Source of the DNA: Symsagittifera roscoffensis
Taxonomy: Eukaryota > Xenacoelomorpha > Acoela > Convolutidae
Direction: 5' to 3'
DNA: 64,000 nt
Assembly (NCBI RefSeq): GCF_963678635.1
Contig: NC_087067.1
Span: forward strand, 248,001 to 312,000
A program made the translations under genes and the position numbers. Below, piece by piece: positions 45,201 through 54,367 of this stretch; position 1 is the stretch's first letter; each line of letters opens with the position of its first letter. The notes beneath the pieces were generated by a model. It was not told the DNA's origin and ran no database searches. It worked only from the letters and a program-made list of their open reading frames with translations.

Positions 45201-48200
45201 CTGCTTTTTCTTCAAAAGTTTTGAACATTTTCCTGACCTTTTTGGTCGAACAAATTGTTTTCCCGAGCTCTCTTAAAACACAGTTAAGACCCAATTTTTA
45301 CAAAAAGTTCTGCGCTACAGGTACCTCGGAAATCTCAAGGAACCTCGTGCAAACATTTCAGTCGTGATTCGGATTCCAATTTCGTTTTCATACAAGCGAA
45401 CGTTTGTGATATACTGTGAAATCAATTTTTCCAACCTAAGTCGAAAAAATGTGCGCTGAATTTTTGTATATGATTACTTCCTCCTTCGGGAGTCGTCGAT
45501 TCGAAACAAGTCGTCAGTTGTTTTCGACGCTTTTTAATTATTTTTTTTGTTTTTAATTCCGAATTGAATTTTGCTTCTGGGTAGAAGATTTTTTACGTAT
45601 CGAGAAAAGGTTATCTGAGTTTTTAGGGTCAATGAAATTAGTTAAGACACGTATATAAATTGTGATTTTTTTAAAAAAAATTTTTCGGAAAAGTTTGCCG
45701 CTTAGTTGTTTTTTTCGCATTTTGACTTTGTTTGTTTGAATGGAAGGCAAACTCCACTATCGAAGGGCAAAAGTGTTACGGCCACAAAAACCGTGATTGA
45801 CATCTAGTTTCAAAGTTGGATTTTGTTTTTTTCTGAATTTCCAGCGGAATGAAAAACTGTCTATTTATCCACTTTTCTGTAAATGGGATAATATAATATC
45901 AAGAAAAAAGGTCAATAAAAATTTTAAAGAGCTTAAACGTGGTATGTTTCCTTCAAAATCTGAAAGTTATAAAAATCAATCATTTTTTCGGTTCTGCATT
46001 GACACTTTTCCAACTGTTCCTTGACTATGTTTTGAAATTCAGACAAAAATGTAACAAAGAGCAGATTTTTGAGTGACCAGCTTCTCTTTATTAATTTTTT
46101 TTTCTACTTTTTTACTTATGTATGGGAAGTACAGCTTCGCTTCTGTGTTCAATAGTTTTTGGTGTTAAAGTACGCAGAACTTAAAATTTACATATTTTTT
46201 TCTTTTTCAGCGCCAGCAATCATTCTGCTGTATCTACTAGTTGGCAACGGTTCCTCTCTCGCTTTCTCAATAATGATTCTACATGCTCAAGCCTTATGTC
46301 AAATCGCAACAACTGCAATGCACCAGAAAGAGGAAGAAACTCAATCATCCAATACTGTTTCTAGTCAAGTAGAGAATAATGGAAGAAGCTCGCAACTGTC
46401 GTCCAATCATCAGTCAGAACCGAGAGTAACCACCAAGTTGAAAGTCGAAACAGAAGAGAGATTGAATGTCGATGGGGGAAGAGGTTATTTTGTAGTTAAT
46501 GCCAGAATATAGGGAAGTTGAAGGTTCTTTTCACTAAATAGATCGTCAAGATTTGGTAGGGTCAAGGTAATTTTCTATGCATGCATTCAGTTCGTATTTT
46601 TTTGCTTCCTGTTTTTTCATTAGTGTTTGTTTTTACAGTTATCGATTTATAAATATTTTACTCCATATTTCGTGTAGTTTTTAAAAACGGTTAATAAGAG
46701 GAATTTTTAAGGATTTTAATTACGCACTAAAGGGTTCGCCTGGACGATTGCGGTCTAAGTCACCGATGTTTTGTCCGACATTAATTTGGCATTAACTCTG
46801 AAATAATACAAGAAGCATTTGACCCGTGTGCTGTGGTGTCTTTTGTGGGTGGCGTGGCGATTTCTTTGCTGGGCAGTTACTACTTTTACGTCACAGGGCA
46901 TCAACTCTCAATCGCATCAATTCGGTTCGAAACTGGATACATCGGTTAGTTTATAATTTTGACCAATTTTTGCATGCATATTTGAGTTTTAGGTGACATT
47001 GAGACACATTCTGTCAAAAAAATTTAGTGTTTTTTTCTTTTTATTTGAGTTCATTGACTCTTTTCCAACTGTCTATTAGCTGTTTTATTAACAACTTAGA
47101 GGTTGAAATATATCCATCATTTTTTTTGTACCTAGACATGAGTTTGTTGAGATTTAAGCACTTGCGAAAACCATGTTTTTTTAAGGGGAGATATATTTTT
47201 TTGCCTTAAAAAACAGTTCATACACTTTGTAAGAATTTAAGCTTGCTCTTTTATGATACCTTAATTATTCCAGCAACCTCTTACTTTCTCTTCAATTAAT
47301 AATTTTGACTTTCTTTACGACTAGGTTAACAAGGGTATTATTACCTTGGTGTAAAAGACATTTTTAGGTGGACAATTTCTACTAGGAGTAATTTTTTCGG
47401 TCATCCAGCTGAACAGATCGATCTAAAACTACAGGCATATTATGAGAATGATTGCTTTATAAAACTCCGTTCTATTCGAATTTATTTTCTATTGTGTCTA
47501 GATTTAGGAACTCTGATGCATTTTGCACTTGAAATTTTTGGTTCGACTAAAAAGAAAAATTCGTATAGTATATCATCTTCTTATTCGACTCATATTGCCT
47601 CGTTTGAAGCGCCAAAGTATATCTTGTTATAGAAATTTTTTCAAGTTTTTGTAATTTTATTTGTGTAGCTGAACGCATCGTGATTTTTATTGCAATGCTT
47701 ATGCAACGCTATCAGTTTTGAAATGCTTTCTTCAAAATTCATTTTTGAAAGCATCATTTTATAGATCTAGCTTTTTTCACATTCTTAAGACGTACTTTTT
47801 GTCTCATTTTTTCGACTGGCTAGCCATGCTATGTTTTCGATGTCTCGCACCTGGTGCAAAACTCTGCTTTACTTAGTGACCAACTGTCTTTCGGATTAAT
47901 TTTCATTCTTCTAAATAATTATGGGCCAAGTTTTTATCAGCTTGCTTGCCTTTTGTTGCTTAATAGTGTCAAGTCAAAGTGGTTTTGCTATGATAGTTTC
48001 AATTGCAAGAGCAAGTGGCTAGACATTGGAAATTGGACTTTTTTCCCGTGCACAAGTTTTCTTACAAATCTGTAAAAAAAATGATTTTGCTCAAGTATTG
48101 ATCCCGAACAATGTCCATGATCATGTTTTTTTCAGTATGTTGGGAATTGAATTTTCTTTCTAGGAAAATTAATACATCAGTATTTCGTAAGTTTGCTAAT

Positions 48201-51200
48201 TTTTTGTCGGCTCTAATGTCAAAGCATAATTTTTCAATGTTACAAACATTTTTTTTTACTATGTTTGATGGTCGTTCTGTGATTTGTAAAAGGACACCTC
48301 AGGTTATGATTTCTGTTTGTTTTTGATTTTTTTTTTGCAATCAACTTGTTTTGAGTTTGTCATGTTTTCTTAGTCGTCTATTTTTGCATAGTTTTAACAG
48401 CAGTAATTTGTCGAATCACTTTGAGTGTTTGAAGGGATGGGGTGTAAAAGCTTCACGTTTGAAAGTTTAATCGCTTAAAAAATTCATCACAACAATTTCG
48501 TTTTCGGCTCTTCAGGTGTCAATCATGTATGTTCGGCTTAGGAGCCCCTTGGTAGTTGAAAGCCTATTTAATGCTGGTGTTTGTTCTTGTCGGCTATTAT
48601 GAGGAAATAGATTTTTTAAAGAAAATTGAAGGAAAATTTAATCACTTTTTTTTTTCGTAGTTCTTTCCGTGTAATTTTTTGATTCGCTAGCTTGTAATCC
48701 TATGGTTGCTCGGGTGTCCCACTCTTTAACCCCACAATATTTAAACTCCTATGCTTACACCCTTGTATTATAACCCCGTAACAAGATAACCCCACAACAA
48801 TTAAACCCCCTTTCAATGACGATAATTTGTTTCCATTTAACTCCTTTTTTCAAGTCCTTTTACACTCATAGTAGTTTTCCCATTAGGTGTACTAATTGAG
48901 GCCAGAGAAGCCATTATTAATTCTCTTCGTGCATTTGTCGCTCAAAAATAATTGCATTTCGGTTAGCTTAAGAAATAATCCCTTATTCACGCGTTTAAAA
49001 CAGATAACCTACATGGTGCTAATTAAAGGCAACAAAAGACCTTTGTGAGTTTTATATAAAATCATACTGCCTATTTCTTTAACCATTGTATACCACTCTA
49101 TCAGATCAGATATAATGTTTGAAGCGTCTTTGCATTTTACTTTATCTTCGAAAGACAAACAAATGCTAGTGGTATCAGGCCACGAGTATTACCTTAAACG
49201 CAAAAACAAGACAACTACAAATTGGAACTGCTCGAAGTACCAAACTCATAAATGCCGCGCAACAGCAATTACGGATGGATAAAGTTTTATTGAAACAAGG
49301 GGTGAACATAGTCACAATATTTCCACGGGAAAACCTGATGCTCGATTTGTTTTGAAAAACATCAAGGATCTGAGCGATAGTAATACCGCGATAGTACTTG
49401 TCGGCCATTATGAGCCCCCAACCGTCGTAATCGCAACCGTCATTCAGCCCATAACAGACGTCATTTCCACTCATTTAGCCCTACAAACCAAAGAAAATTT
49501 AGCTCGCACCGCACAACGAGCGCGCAAGCAACGAGAAGTCTCCCCAGCAACCAGAAGTTTCGAAATACCCGAACTTTTCAAAAATTTATAAAATTTGACA
49601 GTGGACAAAATGATCACGAGAGGATCATTTTATTCGGCGACCCTGAAATGCCACGTGTACTTGAAAAATCCAACTTTTGGTTGGCTGATGGAACTTTCAA
49701 AGTCAACCCGAAAATGTTTTATCAACTTTACTCTAAACACGTTAGTCTTTCAGGAATAGCCCTCGCTTGCATATGTGCGTTCCTGTCAAATAAAACAGAA
49801 AAATTCTACCACCGTTTCTCGGAAGCCCTAAAAATACTAGCCCCTGATTTTAGACCTGAAAAAATTTTGCTAGATTTTGAGCAGGCCGCTATTCAAGCTG
49901 TGGGGATGTTTATTTCATCTTTCACAAAGTTTTATGAGAAAAATCGCGGAGCTCGGATTGAAAAAGGATTACGAAACAAACCACGAGTTCGCTTTAGCAC
50001 TCAAAATTTTACCCGCACTGGCTTTTGAAAAAGAAGAAGAAAAAGGGAATTATATCGGAAAGTACACTATTTATTTGAAGTACACTATATATCGGGTAAT
50101 CCTCAATTCGCAACAGGGCATGCAAAATTATATTTTAAAAAGTTAATCTAGGCTTGTAAATGGAATGCAGTCCCTCGTTGTATTCCTAATTTTTTGTTTC
50201 AGGTTTTCTGAAGGATTTCCAGTCGTTCATTGTGCCTGGATTTCTGGTGGTGTGCAACACATTCTGTGCCCAAATAGCCGCCCTTTTCTTCATCCCAATG
50301 ATAATTTACTCTCGCTTCAGTGGCAGTAACTGTCATCCCAATACACCCGCCACCGCTGCCGCTTCTGTTGCCGGAGGAGCAGCAGCAGGTACAACTCACT
50401 TTTACATGAACAAGCACTGTTATTTGACAAAGTGACTTTTTCCAATCTAACTTTCATAAATTAGTAATCAAGAAATGAGTACTCACGTTTTAAAGAAATT
50501 CAGCATTGGCAATTTATTAGCGATCTTTGATGATGGTAGCAAGAGGCTTCGAATCTCGTATTGGGCTTTTTTTTCAAAGATTATGTTAGGAGTCGATGAA
50601 GGTACTTTTAATTGGGTCATTTTGTTTTTTTGTTTGTTTTTTGAAGGAAAATTAATAAAATTTGCTCAAAAATTTACTTTATCGCGGTTTGACTTCAAAT
50701 TTTTAAGGAAAGGAAATTTCATATCACTTTTTTTTAAAGGAAGGCAAAATCCACTATCGGACAGCGAAAGTGTAAAAGCCACGAAAAACGTGATGGACTT
50801 CTAATTTCTAAAATGGAATTTAATTATCAGATTTCCCAGCGAAATACAATTTTTACCTATTGATCCAGTTTTCTCAAATTGGGTTAAATTAAAATTGGTC
50901 TAGAAACTCGTAGAGCTCTAATGGCATCTATTTTTTTCTATGAAATTCGAAAATTGGGTTTTTTTCAAAAAAAAAAACAATTTGTGTTTTTTATGCTTAC
51001 TTGCGTACAATGACTCGAACTGACTTTGTTATTTTTATGCAAGAATTCATTCTCTGTTGTCTGTAAATACTTATTAAGCGCTGACTAACAGCCATAAATT
51101 GTGCGAATGAAATGGATAAAAGCTAGAGGGAACGATGGAATCAAGTTCCTAAAGACGCCTGATGTCTGAATCTTCTTTTTTAGAAAAACAAATTCAGCTG

Positions 51201-54200
51201 ATATAGTGAGATATTGAAAATTGGACTAACTGTAGTTACGAGTATTATGTCGTAGGTGCCTTTAGTCCAGTGGGTAGTTCCGTGCGGTCTAAACTGGACT
51301 TGGACTCCTCGGATGGCGACTTCTGGACAGTGTTGCTGCATAATGGAGACAGAGTAAACCGGCTGCTTCTAGTCATGTTCGCCGCCTTCTCACTAACACA
51401 CGCAATCAAGGTACAAGTCTAATTTTTTTGCGTGTAATTATTGTTACTGTTCGCAATAGGCTATTGCAACCCCGGGTACTAGATTTTTTTGTAAACTGAA
51501 TTCGAAAAAACCTCTGAAAATTGTAATAGTCGATGAACATAACATAGTGAAGACTCGTATATAGGTCGTGGTTTATTTGATTTTTCGCGGCTTGATGTTG
51601 ATTTTTTTTTTCATTGTTAAAAGGAAGGTAATCTAAACTATGGCACCGCAAAAGTGTGAAGGTCACGAAAAACGTGACTGTCTTCTAGTTTCGAAAAACT
51701 GAACTTTTTTCACTCAATAGAAGACATTTCTTGAATCTATTGTATCAGTTATTGTTTTTTTTGTCGACTTCGAAAGTTTCGTTCGCGAAAAATTTTTTTT
51801 TTGGCAATTTAAGATCAGCTGATGTTTTTCTTGAATCAATTAACGTGTGCGATCCGAAACAATTTTGAAAACATTCACAGGGGGAATTGAAAACAGCTGC
51901 CGTTTCCTTATTTGAATCAATAATGTGGTATGGGCAGAGGTAGTAAAGTGGTTAATTATTCGCCTCTTAATCGAAAGATACGTGAATCGAGACCCAGCAT
52001 TATTCGTGTTGGTTGCTTGAGGACGAGGCAACATTTATCTAACTCAGAAAATAGCTTAAAATGCATGTACCTCTGAAGCAGGGGCACAACAGCGCTTTTT
52101 TGCTATAAGCTGAACAGCTCGTAGTTTGGTATTTTCCCTTGAAGTAATTATTCTGAATTAAGTGGCGGATATACTAAATTTATTTCAATGAGGCAGTTCA
52201 ACAGTGTCGAAAAAATTTACAACAATGCCGAAAATCATTAGTTGTTGAACTACATTGAAAAAGAAAATTTGACAAAGAAAATTTGGTTAATCCTTGAAAC
52301 TCAAGAACTTATTGGCTTACATCTTTTCAAAGTTCTTCAATTCTGATTGTCTGGCTTAACGTTTTGGCATGGTACATATTCTCATCATATGTTATATCTT
52401 CTTTTCAGCTGTATAAGCTGGACGGTATGGTTCTGCCCATTGAAAAGGAGCGGGAACTTTGTATTCGGGTGTTTTATTTTTTTTGTTTTCCACGCAAAAC
52501 CAGGTAACATAATTAATCATCAATGTTGGTTCAAGTGATATATCAGATTGAAGCCGTTTCAGCCGTTATTCAAATGATATTAAAAAGTTTTCAACATTGT
52601 CCCAGTATCGAAAAAGACAGTATCGAAAAGTATCTAAATTCGAGCGAGGAGCAAGAAAACGAGCCAGCAGGCTTGCAATAGCTTATTTATGCTTAATTTA
52701 AGCCGTGAAAGTGTTGTAGCTTTAAGCGAATATATTAGTTTTCAGCACTATTTGGGAATCAAAAAATTCGAAAATTGTTAGTTAAAATGATTTTTTTCTT
52801 GTTTTTCGAATGTGCTTAAGTTCCAGACCACAAAGGTTTCTGCTGCTGTATATAGCAAGTTCTGCTGCTTTATAGAAAAAATTCTGCTTTTTTGCTCAAT
52901 GAAAGTTACCATTAATCATGCGTTTATTACAAAATAATTACTCTTTTTTATCGCTTTTCGGAATAAAAAAAATCAATTTGAAAACGAGCTAACACTTTCA
53001 GGAAGCAAAATAGTAGAATACTAGAGTCATTGATAGTCATTTTGTTTTTCTGATAAATAGAGCAGTTTCTTGTAGAATTTTGTCGGGTTGTGTGTGAATG
53101 CGTCTTTGGTATTTACGAGAAGTAGAAATGCAGCTTTTATTTTATTGTTTACACTTGTGAAGCAATGTGTTGTAGTACGAATTTTTTTCCAACCGAAGTC
53201 GCAAATATTGTAGCGAATTTTGCTGTGACTAAGTCTCAATTATTGTAGCGACTTAAAGCAACAATTTTTGCTGCGTGAAATTTGCTGCATCGAATTGGCA
53301 ATAAGATTTTTTGATATTTTTTCGCACCTTTGATATTTACTTGCAAATTTACAGCTTATTGATAACATGTACTTTGACATTTGAATAGTAATAAGTTTAC
53401 ACAGTTATTACATTTTTAATTCAGTAAGTGAACCGAAGAAAGCTATTTGTTTCAAACAACAAAACAATATTAAAATCTCGATTTCAGAAATGTTCTAACC
53501 CAATGTATCTCGCAATTTTTTGAAATGCATAATTTATACATAATGTGGCTTCATGATTTGCAATTTATTACATGCAAAGTTGTATCTTTTTGTATTTGGT
53601 GCTACTTTTGCGGCATCGAATTGGCATTTTTTTAAGCATATGTAGCTGCGTTATTGGTGGCTAGTTTTTGGGTATTTTAAGCATCCGTGACTGAATGTTT
53701 AGTGTGTGAGGCTAAAAATTGCTAGGTCGCAGATTTTTGCAAATTCGAGTCTTTAGCTTCCAGTTATTCGAGTCTTATTTTATTTTTTCCTATGTCACTT
53801 GATAGAGGTGCGTTTTGGCCGTATTCTCGCAAGTATTTGCGAAGCGCAGCTTCGCCTCTGTGTTTAAAATATTTAGGAAAAAAATCCGACAAATTAAACT
53901 GTATGATTGAAATTCTACTATCTGCTGCTCTATTAGGCGAATTCTGCTAATTCTGCTGCTAGCAGAATCTTTTGGGGCCTGCCTAGGCTTTAGGTTTTTG
54001 TTCAGATACTTAGTCACGCCTTACAGAAAAACGACGCTTGTGTGAAGATAGAAAAAAAAAGTTTTTGTTTTGTATTTTTTCTAATTCTATGGTCGGAATA
54101 CTCAGTGCTTCTTGCACAGTAACCTGATATCCTTGTTAATACTGAATTTTTATTAGTATCCTTTCTTTTTAGCTGTGTGTGACGATGGCTTGCACTAGTG

Positions 54201-54367
54201 TATTGAGACTGCACCTGATGGCCTACCGAGTATTCGTGCCTAACCTCTTGTTCCAGGCAGTCGCATTCCTAGTGGTGTTGATTGTGCAACTCCTACTCGC
54301 TCTAGCCCACAAGTGGATCATGTTCAGAACGAACACATTCCTCACTCAGCTCAACAGTCGCAGATAG
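27017..54367 (+). CDS. PIGO: PIGO, GPI ethanolamine phosphate transferase 3 (spliced gene, catalytic domain to stop)
   Basis: PIGO works in the ER membrane and, with PIGF, transfers phosphoethanolamine from phosphatidylethanolamine to the third mannose of the GPI precursor. Exons I place, all with GT/AG borders and matching phases, are 27017-27290, 27786-27980, 28626-28816, 30838-30972, 31277-31427, 32911-33097, 36684-38006, 38269-38439, 46211-46483, 46813-46944, 50203-50388, 51256-51410 and 54173-54367. An identical pair lies at 42940-44262 and 44525-44695. The alkaline-phosphatase-like domain shows DALRYDF, PPTTTMQR, FMGDDTW, LGLDHAGHR and GDHGM. It is followed by many membrane helices and the usual short C-terminal tail. 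The first coding exon is probably 22223-22333. Family identity is firm; the tally of exons used is not. Confidence 0.92.
27291..27785 (+). other. PIGO intron, nothing else seen
   Basis: A 495-bp AT-rich intron between GTACTC and TTGCAG, with no embedded feature recognised. Confidence 0.7.
27786..27980 (+). CDS. PIGO: PIGO exon: GIVTGSLPTF segment
   Basis: 65 codons, phase 0 to 0, between TTTGCAG and GTAAGT. It encodes GIVTGSLPTFIDMSRNF and CCVFMGDDTWMGLLGDHF, both strongly conserved in the GPI-EPT family. Confidence 0.95.
28419..28590 (+). repeat. tRNA-like SINE copy in a PIGO intron
   Basis: The A-box-like GGCCGTGGCTGTGGTTAG and B-box-like GATCGAATCCGAG lie 50 bases apart. They are followed by the family body ending in TTTTCTCGCTAGTGTTTGCGA. 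It ends just before the next PIGO exon (28626). Confidence 0.65.
28626..28816 (+). CDS. PIGO: PIGO exon: metal-binding LGLDHAGHR segment
   Basis: It enters in phase 0 after ACTAG and leaves in phase 2 before GTAAGA. It encodes VMDLDTVDKGVVSHL and LIVAHLLGLDHAGHRY, with the Asp and His ligands of the alkaline-phosphatase fold. Confidence 0.95.
28817..30837 (+). repeat. PIGO intron with several repeat copies
   Basis: A 2.0-kb intron holding tRNA-like SINE heads at 29271-29350 and 29915-29980 and the hairpin repeat near 29632. It also has SINE tails with GCGAAGCTTCGC near 30070 and GCGAAGGTCTGCTTCGCC near 30660. No coding sequence was recognised. Confidence 0.6.
30838..30972 (+). CDS. PIGO: PIGO exon: GDHGM catalytic motif
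   Basis: It enters in phase 2 after GCTAG and leaves in phase 2 before GTCAGT. It encodes SDTLLVVMGDHGMTSSGDHGG, the second metal site of the family, followed by EAALFMHSKPT. Confidence 0.95.
31277..31427 (+). CDS. PIGO: PIGO exon: variable lumenal linker
   Basis: 151 bases, entering in phase 2 after ATTTAG and leaving in phase 0 before GTGAGT. The product is Gly/Arg-rich then hydrophilic (SGHRRGNVRSGGRGEKAKSS, then ILINWELVQTKLLG). This part is not conserved among PIGO proteins. The call rests on phase fit and good splice sites, so it could be skipped in some transcripts. Confidence 0.7.
31428..32910 (+). repeat. PIGO intron with dispersed repeats
   Basis: A 1.5-kb intron. At about 31975-32110 it carries a diverged copy of a repeat also found at 35440-35600, 41696-41856 and 52440-52590, with words TTCGGGTGTG, GGTACCA(T/C)A and ATTGAAG(C/T)CC. 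At 32360-32420 there is a C-rich and G-rich palindromic stretch. No exon was recognised. Confidence 0.55.
32911..33097 (+). CDS. PIGO: PIGO exon: end of the catalytic domain
   Basis: It enters in phase 0 after ATGTTTCAG and leaves in phase 1 before GTAAAA. It encodes SQIDLVSTLSVLMGVPIPFS, the family's closing strand (L-x-P-T-L-x-x-L-x-G-x-P-I-P), then an Asn/Gln-rich helix that ends in the lumen before the first helix of the membrane bundle. Confidence 0.95.
33751..33837 (+). repeat. tRNA-like SINE head of a second family
   Basis: TTAGCCTGGAGGTTAAGA fits an A-box and GGGTTCGAATCC is a perfect B-box, about 50 bases apart. They are followed by CCACCAGGACC and a T-run. A duplicated copy is at about 40010-40094, and a fragment with the same A-box and GGGACCTTTTTTTT is near 24830-24877. 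Pairing of the ends is too poor for a working tRNA gene. Confidence 0.65.
36684..38006 (+). CDS. PIGO: PIGO large transmembrane exon, copy 1
   Basis: It enters in phase 1 at 36684 (or 36693 via the second of two nearby AGs, nine bases apart and in frame) and leaves in phase 1 at 38006 before GTGATT. About 441 codons encode a cytosolic or lumenal start (ALSTIEEKLLFLKEVSASY), roughly nine hydrophobic helices, and a polar tail starting LEQFDPETDPAKLIPQIAK, which corresponds to the DLDYVVPQIY-like segment of vertebrate PIGO. Unspliced reading ends at TAG 38012, two codons after the donor. Confidence 0.9.
38269..38439 (+). CDS. PIGO: PIGO exon: short membrane-proximal exon, copy 1
   Basis: It enters in phase 1 after TTAATTAG and leaves in phase 1 before a strong donor AA/GTAAGA. 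It encodes a Ser/Asn-rich start and then the hydrophobic FFHVVGLSSTALASWHLVS, which fits the helix before the next exon's AIILLYLLVG. It lies 262 bases after the large exon. Confidence 0.8.
38440..39665 (+). repeat. Intron end of duplication copy 1
   Basis: Noncoding. It contains a copy of a dispersed ~100-bp repeat near 39480-39650 (GGCAAACTCCACTATCGA, AACCGTGATTGACATCTAG, CCAGCGGAATGAAAA). Related copies are at 36240, 45740, 50745, 51660, 56560, 58435 and 59545. Confidence 0.55.
42940..44262 (+). CDS. PIGO: PIGO large transmembrane exon, copy 2
   Basis: The translation and splice sites are identical to those of 36684-38006. Because both exons of the pair keep phase 1 at both ends, this copy could be added to, or used instead of, copy 1 without a frameshift. 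Including both would double about nine membrane helices, which is unlikely to give a normal enzyme; alternative use is more plausible, as is an assembly artefact. Confidence 0.8.
44525..44695 (+). CDS. PIGO: PIGO short membrane-proximal exon, copy 2
   Basis: A duplicate of 38269-38439 with the same borders (TTAATTAG and AA/GTAAGA). Of the two copies this one is nearer to the next exon at 46211. Confidence 0.75.
46211..46483 (+). CDS. PIGO: PIGO exon: hydrophobic pair plus polar loop
   Basis: It enters in phase 1 after TTTTTCAG and leaves in phase 1 before GTTATT. It encodes AIILLYLLVGNGSSLAFSIM and a hydrophobic continuation, then a long Gln/Ser/Glu-rich loop (MHQKEEETQSSNTVSSQVEN) not conserved in the family. 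Unspliced, the frame stops at 46510. Confidence 0.85.
46813..46944 (+). CDS. PIGO: PIGO exon: YYFYVTGHQ motif
   Basis: It enters in phase 1 and leaves in phase 1 before GTTAGT. It encodes FVGGVAISLLGSYYFYVTGH and then QLSIASIRFETGYIG, matching the F-Y-x-T-G-H-Q-x-x-x-x-x-I-x-W/F segment of PIGO. The acceptor has a poor pyrimidine tract; an AG three bases later (46816) is also in frame. Confidence 0.88.
46945..49114 (+). other. PIGO intron, first part, AT-rich with no recognised feature
   Basis: About 2.2 kb of AT-rich sequence up to the transposase fossil. It contains ACCCC(A/G)-type short repeats around 48720-48800 (CAACCCCA-like words), but I see no gene. Confidence 0.5.
49115..50045 (+). 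pseudogene. Dead MULE transposase with FLYWCH zinc finger in a PIGO intron
   Basis: The start MFEASLHFTLSSKDKQ is followed by a FLYWCH finger (GHEYYLKRKNK, WNCSKYQTHKC, with EHSHN after an in-frame TAA near 49279). The frame ends at 49589. After a shift, the transposase core continues: FGDPEMPRVLEKSNFWLADG, TFKVNPKMFYQLYS and ILLDFEQAAIQAV, with two of the catalytic acids. It then shifts again near 49900 into CLFHLSQSFMRKIAELGLKK and YETNHEFALALKILPALAF. These are characteristic of animal Mutator-like transposases. One nonsense codon and at least two frameshifts make it inactive. The orientation is the same as PIGO. No terminal inverted repeats were found by eye. Confidence 0.85.
50203..50388 (+). 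CDS. PIGO: PIGO exon: hydrophobic helix with Ala-rich loop
   Basis: It enters in phase 1 after TTTCAG and leaves in phase 1 before GTACAA. It encodes GFLKDFQSFIVPGFLVVCNT and FCAQIAALFFIPMIIY, like the L-x-x-G-x-N-T-F-A-x-x-x-L-F segment of the family, then ATAAASVAGGAAAG. Confidence 0.9.
51256..51410 (+). CDS. PIGO: PIGO exon: penultimate coding exon
   Basis: It enters in phase 1 after GTAG and leaves in phase 0 before GTACAA. It encodes a Ser/Asp loop and DFWTVLLHNGDRVNRLLLVM followed by FAAFSLTHAIK, corresponding to the F-Y-x-x-L-L-Q-L-G-like segment of PIGO. Confidence 0.85.
51411..54172 (+). repeat. Last PIGO intron with tRNA-like and other repeats
   Basis: A 2.8-kb intron. It carries a tRNA-like element at 51931-52003 (A-box GGTAGTAAAGTGGTTAA, B-box-like GTGAATCGAGACCC) and a copy of the GGTACCA/ATTGAAGCC repeat at 52440-52590. 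A SINE copy lies at 53680-53865, ending in GCGAAGCGCAGCTTCGCC. At 54080-54140 there is a fragment shared with 35880-35930 (ATGGTCGGAA...TGCACAGT). Confidence 0.6.
54173..54367 (+). CDS. PIGO: PIGO last coding exon
   Basis: 65 codons including the TAG, phase 0, after CTTTTTAG. It encodes CTSVLRLHLMAYRVFVPNLL and then FQAVAFLVVLIVQLLLALA, followed by a short basic tail. This matches the R-R-H-L-M-x-W-x-V-F-A-P-K-F-x-F-E-A-V-x-F C-terminal segment of the family closely and confirms the gene identity. An AATAAA occurs 22 bases after the stop, too close to be the normal polyadenylation site; others lie around 55.74 kb. Confidence 0.95.
   Translation: MCVTMACTSVLRLHLMAYRVFVPNLLFQAVAFLVVLIVQLLLALAHKWIMFRTNTFLTQLNSRR

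Larger units (their letters stand above)
39666..45924 (+). repeat. 6.26-kb tandem duplication, right copy
   Basis: This is a head-to-tail repeat of 33408-39665, offset 6256-6259 bases. Beyond 45924 the sequence continues uniquely into the intron before exon 46211. Confidence 0.97.

Noticed and set aside
50199-50417. Minus-strand ORF with clustered Cys residues
   Set aside because: It is the antisense of the PIGO exon at 50203-50388, whose Ala codons give Cys/Ser in reverse.
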